Part shown: one piece after another, positions 44,811-54,566 of the stretch
How positions within the stretch are numbered: the first letter of the stretch is position 1
Layout: the number at the start of each line of letters is the position of its first letter
Assembly: GCF_910594005.1 (NCBI RefSeq)
Contig: NC_057818.1
Span: 55,812,001-55,876,000, forward strand
Length of the DNA stretch: 64,000 nucleotides
DNA from: Cervus elaphus
Taxonomy: Eukaryota > Chordata > Mammalia > Artiodactyla > Cervidae
Reading direction: 5' to 3'
Notes under the pieces: model-generated
What the model saw: only the letters and a program-made list of their open reading frames with translations
Told to the model about the DNA's origin: nothing
The model's database searches: none
Program-made: the position numbers and the translations under genes

Positions 44811-45117
44811 GTTGTCTTTATTCTCTTTTTTTCATACTTATTTTTTATTAACTGTAACTGCATGTTTATTTTTTAATCAAAGTTATATATGCACAGGGTA
44901 AAGTCACAGAGTGCTGTGTACTCTTCAAACTTCCACACCTTGTTCCTTTCTCAACTGATCCCTGTAGTTAGTGAAAGTGATACTAATCACCAAGGCAGAT
45001 AAGCTCTGAAGTGCCAATGGTTTATGCAACTGATATTCACTTTGCTTTCATATAAAGTCCAGTCATCAGAGAGAAAGAGGGGCAGGAACGCAGGCTCATG
45101 GCAGCTGGGCTGTCTTT

Positions 45118-45298
45118 TTTTTAATACATGATTTCATTTATTTAATTTTGGCTGTGCTAGGTCCTCGTTGCTGCTTGGACTTTTCTCTACCTTCAGCGAT
45201 CGAGGGCTACTCTCTGGTTGCGGTGCATAGGCTTCTCATGGCCACGGCTTCTCTTGCTGCGGAGCGCAGGCTCTAGGGAACGAAGACTTCAGTAGTTG
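45118..45298 (-). repeat. CHR-type SINE, left part, split by the provirus
   Basis: The antisense SINE text 'tttggctgtgctaggtcctc' to 'gaagacttcagtagttg' stops at the provirus boundary and continues collinearly at 52112 ('gttgcagctcccaggctcta') to about 52172. This defines the pre-integration target. Confidence 0.8.
45295..45298. repeat. Target site duplication, 5' copy (GTTG)
   Basis: GTTG directly before the 5' LTR equals GTTG at 52112-52115 directly after the 3' LTR. Four bases is the gammaretroviral size. Confidence 0.88.
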
Positions 45299-45810
45299 TG
45301 AAGAAGGAATTCATAGGGCCTGGACTCCATCTCAGGCCTGTCCGTGCTGGCTGTGCTCGGCTGCCTCTCCAGTGGACTCTGAACTCTTTGCTTAGTGCCT
45401 GTGGGGACGACAATGGAAGGATAAGACCCCCTCCAGACAGGGGAATCTTGAAGATCACATCCAGGCTACTCATTGCCTAAGAGGAAGCATACCGTAATCA
45501 CCCCTGTCTCCGGACAGGTCATAAACTTTTTTCGTATCTATCAGGATGTAATCACAGGCTTATCGATTATTAACTGGTTGGAATGTAACTGTGGGCTTAT
45601 TGACTATTGACTGTTTAAGACATGTACACATGGGGTAGGTGGTGGGTCTGGACACGTACGCATGGGGTATAAAAGATTTTCACAAATGCTGGTCGGGGTC
45701 CTTGGCTAAGAGGAGACTCTGCCTTGGGCCCGCCGGTGTAATAAACTGCACTCCACTATCTGCATTGTCCTTCTGAGTGAGTCTGTTTCCCGGAAAACGT
45801 GGCTATAACA
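45299..45810 (+). repeat. 5' LTR (512 bp)
   Basis: Begins TGAAGAAGG and ends ATAACA. It contains a TATA box (TATAAAA, 45668-45674), AATAAA (45740-45745) and two copies of a ~32-bp U3 unit ('acacatggggtaggtggtgg') just before the TATA box. Confidence 0.93.
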
Positions 45811-45812
45811 TT

Positions 45813-45830
45813 TGGTGCATTGGCCGGGAA
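45813..45830 (+). other. Primer-binding site for tRNA-Gly
   Basis: TGGTGCATTGGCCGGGAA begins two bases after the LTR. It is exactly complementary to the 3' 18 bases (with CCA) of mammalian tRNA-Gly(GCC). Porcine gammaretroviruses are also reported to use tRNA-Gly. Confidence 0.88.
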
Positions 45831-46717
45831 ACTCCTCACTTTGAGGAGACAGGTCTCATTTGAGGCCACCCCGAGGCTTTGTGGCTTGAATCTCCTAGAG
45901 GGGGGAAGGCGCCTCGCCCCTCTGGAAGGATTCTGCTTTTCAACGCCCAGACCTTTCACATCAGCAGGTAGTGGACGGCAGCAGGGGAACTGAGCGCTCA
46001 GGTGAGGAGGAACCCACCCGGCAGGGTGGAAGAGGGGGCCTGATCACCCCCCTGGGAGGGACTAGAAGGAGTGGGGACCCACAGGAGCCTAGAATAGGCA
46101 GGTGGCGATTGCTTGGTACACAGGTCGACGAGCGTGCTTAGGAAGGAAATTTGTGAAGGTCATTTAGGAGGTGTGTCCACACCGTCTTGGGGAAAATTAT
46201 TACCAAGCAATCGCCAGGGGATTTTTAGGATAGGAAACTGGTCCTTGTATGCTCGTATTCTGCCCTCCCCCAGGAGGTGTCCCGTCTGCTGTGAAATTCT
46301 TGACACACACACCCCCCCCCCCCCCCCACGGAATTGTTAGGCTAGAAGGAGGGGGAAACAGAAGTGAGTATGAATTGGCTTTTCCGGAGATGGCCTGGGA
46401 CATGAGATATTTAACCCATCTGTGTTTTCATCCGCACCTGATCAAGCCCACCAAGGCAGAATGGACTTTAAGGGAGAAACAATCTCGGACCATGTGATGT
46501 TCTGGTTCAGCTGTGCTGACCAGCAGGTGAAGACACGCTGATCCCCCTTCTCCCTCTGGGGTCCGGCAGGTAAGGCTCTTCTCACCCCAATTAGGAAGGA
46601 GGCAGAATGGCAATTTAAGTGTCACTGAGTGGAAATATCAGAAGTACATAGGGTACTGAGAACTTCGTAGACAGAACGAAAAGAAAAAGTAGAAGAAGGT
46701 CTGAGAAGGTAAGCAAG
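45831..46717 (+). other. Proviral 5' leader
   Basis: About 890 bases with no long frame. It includes a 16-bp perfect inverted repeat (46103-46118 with 46201-46216) and a run of 16 C (about 46312-46327). This is where the packaging/dimerisation structure and major splice donor of a gammaretrovirus should be. Confidence 0.6.
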
Positions 46718-47685
46718 ATGGGGGAAAGTGAATCTAAGGTAACTGTATCGGAGTGCATGATTAAAAATTTAAAGAAGGGATTAGGAGGAGACTATGGGGT
46801 GAAGATGAAGCCTAACTGCCTCCACATACTCTGTGAGGTCGAATGGCCCCCTATGGGAGCAGGATGGCCACCAGAGAAACCGTGAACTTAAAAATAGTGG
46901 AAGCAGTCTATACAGTAGTCACAGGAGAGCCAGGACACCTGGATCAATATCCATCTATTGACTCATGGCTAGGGTTAGCTTGAGACCCTCCTACTTGGAA
47001 AAGGTTCTGTATCCAGAAGGGAAAGGGGAAAATATTAATGGCACAAAAATTGACTGATGATAAAAAGGGAAATTCTACAGGACTTGGACGGGGATGACCT
47101 GACCCCTCCCCCATGCTGGATAATGAAACGCCTGCCTCCCAGTGCTTCACCAGGACCGGAGGCCGCCTTAATGCCCGATCCAGGGCCAGGTGAAGTTTCT
47201 GCAACAGCCGCTACTCCTCCACCAGCTTTCCCGGAGTTCGTAGAGCCGCTGTTTGGGCAGGCTCCGATCCCGGTGACAGAAGGCTCTGGCCAACACTTCC
47301 AGGATCCCGCTCCAACCGAACCGCACAAGCTATACCCGCCTCTCCCGGGTAGTACTGACAAGAGGGGGAGGGAGACATTGGAATTAAGCAGAGACCGCGC
47401 TCTGCCAGAGAGTTGGAGGGAAAGAAAGAGAACAGACAAGAGACTTACAGTGCAAGCTGCTGCTCTGGGAAAGTCTATCTCGGGCCCTCCAGAAAACCTC
47501 ATCTGCCCCAGGGACAGGACAGTCCTTCAGCCGGTCCCAAGGGAGGCCCTGGGCCCGTTACAGCCAAACCAGTGTGCCCGAGGCCAATGCGAGGTTTTGG
47601 CCACTGGAAGAATGAATGCCCTGAGGCAAGGAAGGAAGAGGAAGCTCCCGCAGTTGTGGGGCTTGCTGACTTGGAAATTAACTAG
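46718..47685 (+). pseudogene. Provirus gag, broken, capsid deleted
   Basis: An ATG at 46718 followed by Gly (myristoylation type) opens a matrix-like frame that stops at 46883-46885 (TGA). Further stops follow. A Pro-rich p12-like stretch containing YPPLPG lies at about 47100-47350. Immediately after it the sequence jumps to a nucleocapsid end with GHWKNECPEARKE (about 47600-47640), so the capsid coding region (normally about 700 bases) is missing. The first Cys pair of the zinc knuckle is also not intact (only C-P-R-P before the GHW). Frame ends with TAG at 47683-47685. Confidence 0.85.
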
Positions 47686-47739
47686 GGCTGCCAGGGCTCA
47701 GAGATATCAGGTCCCTGAGAGCCCATGGTGACCTGAAAC

Positions 47740-48168
47740 GTGGGGGACCAAAACATTGACTTCATGGTGGATACAGGAGCAGAACTGTCGGTAGTAACAA
47801 AACCTGTGGCACCTCTGTCCAAAAAGACTATCGCTGTTACTGGGGTATCAGGAGAAGAGATGATTAAATCGTTTTGCCAGCCCAGAAAATGTGAGATGGG
47901 GGGGGGGGGGGGGCACCAAGTGATTCATGAATTCCTCTACATTCCTGAGTGCCTAGTACCCCTGTTGGGAAGAGACTTGCTCTCCAAACTAGGAGCACAG
48001 GTGACTTTCTCCCCTGAGGAGAGGCCCACCTTCTGCATGGACTCTATGACTTACTTGCCCTCTCTCTCAATACCAACCCAAGATGAGTGGAGGTTGCATG
48101 AGCCTCTGAAGGCAGAACCGGATGGGCCGGAAGAGAATGAGAGAGCTAACTCAATTATTCCCTGAGGT
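47740..48168 (+). pseudogene. Provirus protease region
   Basis: An open stretch with the retroviral aspartic protease signature VDTGAE near its start and LLGRDLLSKLG near its end, so the fold is largely present. A run of 16 G (47898-47913) in the middle probably changes length and frame. It is in the same frame as the upstream gag TAG, but two further in-frame TGA stops (47716 and about 47731) separate them. Confidence 0.85.
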
Positions 48169-49900
48169 CTGGGTGGAAGACAACCCCCCCTCCCCCCAGG
48201 CTGGCTGAACATCACGCCCCAGTGATAATGGAACTCAAACCAGGTACCATCCCGGTTAGAGGGCGCCAGTACCCACTATGGATGGAGGCCTGAACCGGCA
48301 TATTGCCCCACATCAATAGATTGAAACAAGCAGGCATTCTACTAGAGTGCCAGTCAGCTTGGAATACGCCAATCCTGCCAGTCAACAGGGAAGGAGGACA
48401 GGACTATAGGCCTGTACAAGATCTCAGGCTAGTCAACCAGGCTACTGTGACTTTACACCCCACTGTTCCAAACCCCTATACCTTGCTTAGCCTCCTCCTG
48501 CCGAGGACTAAAGTTTACACTTGCCTAGATCTCAAGGATGCCTTCTTCTGCATACACCTCGCCCCAGCATCACAGCCCATCATTGCCTTTGAATGGGAAG
48601 ATCCAGTTGGGAGCACCAGATAACAAAGGCTAACTTCACAGCCATCTTTGGGGAAGCCTTGGCTTCTGATCTGGACTCATTCCATCCAGAAGAGTATGGA
48701 TGTCAGCTCCTACAATACGGGGATGACCTGCTGCTGGCTGCCTGAGACCAAGGAAAAATGCTGGAAAGGGACAAATGCACTGCTCCAGCTGTTGATGGAA
48801 GCAGGTTACCGGGTGTTGAAAAAGAAGGCACAATCTACAAAGAGGAGGTAAGGTATCTGGGGTTTGTTTTAAAGAAGGGCTCAAGGTTCCAGACCCTAAT
48901 TGGGTCCTATATACTGATGGCACTAGCCTAATAAAACAAGGACAACAGCTGTTGGGTTAGCCAGAGCAGAAGGGGCCATCAAGACTGAAAAGACATGGTG
49001 GGAATTGTCAAGTGACAAATTATTGGTACCGGAGGAGCTGGCACACACTCTGGTAAGCCACACACACCAAGTGATCCACCTAGGCCATGCTGCCTGCTCA
49101 CAGGTGAATGCTGCCTCTCGGGTATTCAGACAAAATCCTCTGGGTATTTAGCTGAAAGGCACACTGCCCCTTGAACACCTGGGAGTGGACTTCACTGAAA
49201 TGAAACCTCACCAACACTACCATTACCTGCTGGTCATGATATGTGCATTCTTGAGATGGGTAAAAGCTTTTCCTACCTGGACTGAAAGAGCATCAGAAGT
49301 AGCCCAGTGCCTGCTTAGGGAAATGGTTCCCAGATTTGGATTTCCTTCCAGCATTGGATCAGGCAATGGCCCGGCCTTTGTAGCTGATTTAGTACAACAA
49401 GTAAGCAAAACTTTAAACATCAAATGGAAACTGCACACTGCATATAGGCCCAGAGTTCTGAGATGGTGGAATGAACCAACTGGACACTTAAAGAGACTCT
49501 CCAAGTGGATCAGAGAGACCGACTGCTCCTGAGTGGACTTGCTTCCGATGGCTCTGCTCAGACTCAGGATGACCCCACAGTCCCAAGGCTATTCTCCACA
49601 CGAAATTGTGTATGGGAGGCCTCCTCCCATAATAAAACAGCTGTCAACAAATTTGCCTCAGGTAAGGGGGGATAGGATTTCACAGCAGATGGAACTGGGT
49701 AAGGTAATAAATCGGGTAACTGAGTTTGTACAACAAAGGGTGCCGTTCCCCCTTGGGGAACAGATTCATGAGTTTACACTTGGTGACCAAGTATGGGTCA
49801 AAGATTGGGAACATGATTTGCTAGCCCCTTGGTGAAAGGGCCCTTATGTTATTCTAACTACCCCTACTGCAGTTAAAGTTGCAGGTATTGTCCCTTGATC
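48169..49900 (+). pseudogene. Provirus pol (RT, RNase H, integrase), multiply broken
   Basis: RT fingers/palm are visible at 48303-48623 (CLDLKDAFFCIHLAP). The catalytic box at 48716-48727 reads YGDD where gammaretroviruses have YVDD, and is followed almost at once by TGA. After frameshifts the thumb/connection region is missing and text resumes at the RNase H motif LYTDGTSL (about 48910). Integrase shows the HHCC-type start (THQVIHLGH), first catalytic Asp (VDFTEM), a changed second site (SGNGPAF where SDNGPAF is expected), a frameshift and stop around the catalytic Glu, and a C-terminal domain (SPHEIVYGRPPP, then GPYVI). None of the enzymes can be functional. Confidence 0.88.
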
Positions 49901-50045
49901 CATCACACCAGAGCAAAGAAGGCATACCACGCTGACCCGGAGGACGCCGAGTGGACCACCCAGGAGGACCCCACCGACCCACGGGGAACCAAGATCATTC
50001 TGAAGAGGAAGAAGAGAACGAGATCCCGGACGAGCCCTCTACAGG

Positions 50046-51487
50046 ATGGAGCTGGGTAAACGACTCCTGCTGCTCGGCCTCATCAACGCAATTCTGAACC
50101 TGACCAGTGTTCCTGCACAGGACAACGTCTTCATCTCGTGGGCACATTCTTACGCGAACTTCCACAACTCCTCCAACTGTTGGGTATGTGGGGCCATGCC
50201 CCTGTCAGTAATGGACGGACTCCCCTGGTGGGTATCGCCACTCCGTTATGGGGACTTTATACCACTGTGTTCCTTCTTAGAGCAACAGAAAGGAACTTTT
50301 CTCTCTCTCACCAACCATAACCTTTCTTTGCTCTCCTGGTGTAAGAAGAAGCCATCAATGGGCCAGGGACATAGGGTTACATTTAACATGAACACCAGCC
50401 TTATGGAGATAACAAAGGCTTATACCTCATATATGAAAATTAAAGAGGAAAAGGGCTCCCTTAACAAAAGGGGGACAGGCCTCCCGGTACCTTGAGCAAT
50501 ACTACCAGGTCTGGGATGAATATTTCTGGATGACTCCTGAGAAAGGACAGTTGATTACCCCTGCTACTATTTGCTGGGAACAAAAAAGAACAGAAACTTG
50601 TATTTGGAGACCACCCCCTAGACCCAAAAGAATTAAAATATATGGGTTATTTGCCCCCTGAACAATGTAAACAAATCTTGGAAGTTACCTATCACCCCAA
50701 TCAGTCTGTTCAGTGGCCCGGTTCCGACTGGAAATATAATCCTGGAATCCGCTGGGTAGCCCCCGATGGGACCCAGTGGCTCTGTGGGCTTAACTTATGG
50801 CCATGGTTACCAGTTGGCTGGGTGGGGTGTTGCCCATTAGGATTTGCTTTCGCCCATGGCAGTATTAAGCCTGGCCTACACCAGCCTCCAGTAAACCTGC
50901 CTTATCTGCATGCAAGATGGACACGATCTGTGTTCCAATGGTATGACTATCTTGCTGCCTTGTTTGTACCCTCTGTAGGAACAACAGATATCATGGTTAA
51001 GGTAGAGGCCTTAACTAATTTCACTAAACAGGCCCTCTTAGACAGTACAAAAGCCATTCAAGCTTTGAACAAAGAACAAATTCAGATGAGGAAGGCAGTA
51101 ATTCAAAATAGGATGGCATTAGACATACTCACAGCAGCCCAAGGAGGGACTTGCCCTGTAATTAAAGTCGAATGATGTGTGTACATCCCTGACCTGTCTG
51201 GAAATGTATCTACTGCCTTGAAGGATATGCAAAATCAAGAGAAAGCCACGTCTAATGAAAATATTCCCTTTTGGACTTCAGTTCTGTCCTGGGCAAAGGG
51301 AGACTGGTGGAAAACCATTGTAACTGTTGTTATAGTAATCTTAATCATACTGCTCTGTGGGCCCTGCTTCCTACAATGTCTTGTGAATTTTGTAACCCAG
51401 AGGTTGATAGCATTCTCTCATGTGGGTGACAGGAGGGCTAAGGTACAATATATCTCAATGAGTGATGCTCGTTATGGAAACTAAGAG
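50046..51487 (+). pseudogene. Provirus env, three frames
   Basis: The surface part starts with ATG and a hydrophobic leader (50046) and holds NCWVCGAMP early; it stops at 50493-50495. Homology continues in the +1 frame from 50491 and, after a C-run near 50622, in the third frame from about 50620 to 51484. The transmembrane part includes IQNRMALDILTAAQGG followed by Cys. One TGA (51173-51175) sits exactly at the first Cys of the expected CX6CC pair; reading then continues in the same frame through a long membrane anchor (TVVIVILIILL) to a cytoplasmic tail and TAA. No clear furin site is seen. Confidence 0.88.
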
Positions 51488-51491
51488 CATC

Positions 51492-51503
51492 AAGAGGGGG
51501 GAA
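51492..51503 (+). other. Polypurine tract
   Basis: AAGAGGGGGGAA directly abuts the TG of the 3' LTR, as required for plus-strand priming. Confidence 0.85.
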
Positions 51504-52111
51504 TGAAGAAGGAATTCATAGGGCCTGGACTCCATCTCAGGCCTGTCCGTGCTGGCTGTGCTCGGCTGCCTCTCCAGTGGACTCTGAACTCTCTGCTTAG
51601 TGCCTGTGAGGACGACAATGGAAGGATAAGACCCCCTCCAGACAGGGGAATCTTGAAGATCACATCCAGGCTACTCATTGCCTAAGAGGAAGCATACTGT
51701 AATCACCCCTGTCCCCGGACAGGTCATAAACTTTTTTCGTATCTATCAGGATGTAATCACAGGCTTATCGATTATTAACTGGTTGGAATGTAACTGTGGG
51801 CTTATTGACTATTGACTGTTTAAGACACGTACACATGGGGTAGGTGGTGGGTTTGGACACGTACGCATGGGGTAGGTGGTGGGTTTAGACACGTACACAT
51901 GGGGTAGGTGGTGGGTTTAGACACGTACACATGGGGTAGGTGGTTGGTCTGGACACGTACGCATGGGGTATAAAAGATTTTCACAAATGCTGGACGGGGT
52001 CCTTGGCTAAGAGGAGACTCTGCCTTGGGCCCGCCAGCGTAATAAACTGCACTCCACTATCTGCATTGTCCTTCTGAGTGAGTCTGTTTCCCGGAAAGTG
52101 TGGCTATAACA
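51504..52111 (+). repeat. 3' LTR (608 bp)
   Basis: Same boundaries as the 5' LTR, but 96 bases longer because the ~32-bp U3 unit is present five times instead of twice (about 51825-51967). TATAAAA at 51969-51975, AATAAA at 52041-52046. Confidence 0.93.
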
Positions 52112-52175
52112 GTTGCAGCTCCCAGGCTCTACAGCACACGTTCAGTACTTGCGGTGCACAGATTTAGTTGGACAG
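52112..52175 (-). repeat. CHR-type SINE, right part, with 3' target duplication
   Basis: Starts with the GTTG target duplication (52112-52115) and continues the SINE interrupted at 45298. Confidence 0.75.
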
Positions 52176-52184
52176 CAACGAGAT

Positions 52185-52485
52185 CCAACCAGTCAATCCT
52201 AAAGGAAATCAACCCTGAATATTCAGTGGAAGGACTGATGCTGAAGCTGAAGCTCCAATACTTTGGCCACCTGATGTGACAAGCTGACTCCCTGGAAAAG
52301 ATCCTGATGCTGGGAGAGACTGAAGACAGGAGGAGAAGGGGATGACAGAGGATGAGGTGGTTGGACGGCATCATTGACTCAATGGACATGAGTTTGAGCA
52401 AACTCCAGGAGGTGGTAAAGGGCAGGGAAGCCTGGTGTGCTGCAGTCCGTGGGGTTGGAAAGAGAAACAACTGAGCGACTGAACA
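52185..52485 (+). repeat. BovB (RTE) LINE 3' end
   Basis: Contains the BovB terminal signature: 'aaggactgatgctgaagctg', 'actcaatggacatgagtttg' and a final 'caactgagcgactgaacaac'. Confidence 0.88.
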
Positions 52486-52689
52486 ACAGACTGTGTTGCT
52501 CCGAGGCAGGTGGGTTCTTCCCAGATCAGGGATCAAACCCGTGTCTTGCATTAGCGGGTGGATTCTTTACCACTGAACAACCAAGGAAGCCCAGTTGTGT
52601 TGTCTTAACATGTGTCAGCTACAAATTGGCACTTGCCAAGAGCACTGGCCAGCGAGTGAACAACAACTTCCCTTGGGAATCGCCAATTC

Positions 52690-52825
52690 GCAGTTGACAA
52701 GTTGGATCCCTGGTCTGGGAAGATTCCACATGCCGTGGAGCAACTAAGCCTGTGCACCACAGGTACTGGGCCAGTGCTCTAGAGGCTGTGTGTCACAACT
52801 ACTGAATAAATAAGTAAAACGAAAA
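52690..52825 (+). repeat. CHR-type SINE fragment
   Basis: Sense copy with 'ggatccctggtctgggaaga' and a short A-rich end. An antisense SINE head is at about 52500-52590. Confidence 0.7.
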
Positions 52826-53029
52826 CAGACCACAATGAGATATTTAAAAAAAAAAAACTAAAGATATATTAGGTTAACACTCATTACCTGGGAGGAAGGC
52901 TTCCCAGAGATGTATAATTTATCCTTACAGGAAACATCCCTTTAGTGATTAGCTTGTAGCAAAAGCAAAAAATACAAAGCTTAAAGTAAAAGAAACAAGT
53001 CCAGTATGGAGTCAGATTTGTTCTTCCCT

Positions 53030-53370
53030 CTTATACTAGGTTCCGAGGACACCCAATAGCCTATAGAGACTCCATCAGACAGAGAAGTGAGGCCTCTAGC
53101 CAACAGCCCCATGAGTGAGCTTGGAACCGACTCCCCCAGCCCCACTGAGCCTTCAGATGCCTGCAGCGTGACTGCCAGCTCATAAGAAAGCCTGAGTCAG
53201 AACCACCCAGCTGAAGCTGTTCTGAATTCCTGACCCTCAGACACCAAATGAGGTAGTAAATGTTTGTTATTCGAAATTTTAAAAATGAAGTTCCAATTTT
53301 AAGAGGAATTGGGGCGGGGGTAATTGATTACACAGCATGAATAATACACTGGCACCCACATCCGAACAGC
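53030..53370 (+). repeat. Old MaLR/MLT-like LTR remnant
   Basis: The phrases 'gagtcagaaccacccagctg', 'aaatgtttgttattcg' and 'gggtaattgattacacagca' are in the order typical of an ancient mammalian MaLR LTR. Class assignment is from memory of the consensus. Confidence 0.45.
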
Positions 53371-53969
53371 AGGTGGAGAAGAGAGATGGACACACTGAGA
53401 GATATTTATGAACCAGACCTGGAAGCGGAGCAGAGCTCTCTTGCTTCCATTCCATTGGTCAGAAGCTAGTCACATGACCGAACCTTCCTGCAAGGAAGGC
53501 TGGGAAATGTAGTCTCTCCGTGGGCACTGTGCAAGGGGAACGCACATTCTTGGTAGTCAGCTGCCCTTCTCAGCCACCAGCATTCCTCTGCCTGGAGGAT
53601 TCATCTCCATCACGATCTGGTTCAAATGTCACCCCTTTGGGGAGGACTTTCTCAGTCCATTAGCCCATACCACCTCTCAGTAACAACTCTCACTCTACTA
53701 GATTCTCAATGAAATGTGTAAAATTGGGGACTAGGGTTGGGTTTGCCACTAAACACGTCTGATTCATCAGCTATCTTCATCTTCCCCACAACCCTGCTTC
53801 CTAAAGTGAGTTTCAGGATCACTTTTGGGATTTTTTTTTTTCCAGGCTGCCGATCAGTACTGTGAAGTCCATAACTTTGATATCCACACACATGCAGGCA
53901 ATGAAAACTTACATGATCCCAAGGGTTATAAGATACATCTCTACTTCAGAGATGTTAAAATGTGCCCCG

Positions 53970-54090
53970 TAGGACTTCCCTGGTGGTTCCATGGTTAAGA
54001 CTCTGCACTTCCAGTGCAGGGGAGTGAGGGTTTGATCCCTGGGTGGGGAATTAACATCCCACATGCCACATAGTACAATAAAATGAAATA
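53970..54090 (+). repeat. CHR-type SINE
   Basis: Sense copy from 'gacttccctggtggttccat' to 'acaataaaatgaaataaaaa'. Confidence 0.82.
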
Positions 54091-54566
54091 AAAATTGTCC
54101 CTTAGACCAATGAAGTGCAGGGTATATTGGATACTCTGTCTGTTCAATTCATTTTGCTCTTGGAGGTATCCACGCTAGCTGGTGGCTGCTTTAACCATGC
54201 CAGACAGGGCTGTAAATTAGAGCATCATTATTTTGAAATATCCAGCAGGAGAAAGTTCGACTGGGGTTAAAATCCATTTGCCTTATCAAATGGAGGTGGT
54301 ATGGGCTAATAGATTGAGAAAGGTCTCCCCAAAGAATTGTCAACATTACTCTTGTCAATGAAAGAAAAGGGAAAGCTGTTAGGTTAATTTTTAAGCCTTT
54401 ATCCAGACATATAACATAAACACAAAACACATGAATAAAACTGAAATGTTTGGTTGCTGAACCAAATTACTATTAATTGGGTGCCTTAAAATGAAAAGAA
54501 ATTATTCTCTCACAATTCTGGAAGCCAGAGGTCCAACGTGAGAGTCACCAGGTCAAAATCAAGGTC

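Larger units (their letters stand above)
34677..45298. other. Gene-free repeat-rich region downstream of FGF21
   Basis: No cellular exon is recognised. The region contains an inverted duplication (34786-35690), a (CA)n microsatellite (about 36611-36645), a purine-rich GA tract (about 38366-38515), and many SINE and L1 pieces listed separately. In human the next gene, BCAT2, is also tens of kilobases beyond FGF21, so its absence here is expected. Confidence 0.55.
45299..52111 (+). mobile_element. Defective gammaretrovirus-like (class I) endogenous provirus
   Basis: Complete proviral frame, 6813 bases: 5' LTR, tRNA-Gly primer-binding site, leader, degraded gag-pro-pol-env, polypurine tract, 3' LTR, and 4-bp target duplications. 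Gag and Pro lie in the same frame with a TAG between them, as in gammaretroviruses. The protease active-site, RT and integrase motifs and an Env with a CWVC motif and a CX6C-type region place it in class I. Capsid and the RT-connection region are deleted, and frameshifts and stops break every gene. LTRs differ by about eleven substitutions outside the 32-bp repeats (about 2%), which suggests insertion a few million years ago, given ordinary ruminant neutral rates. Confidence 0.95.
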
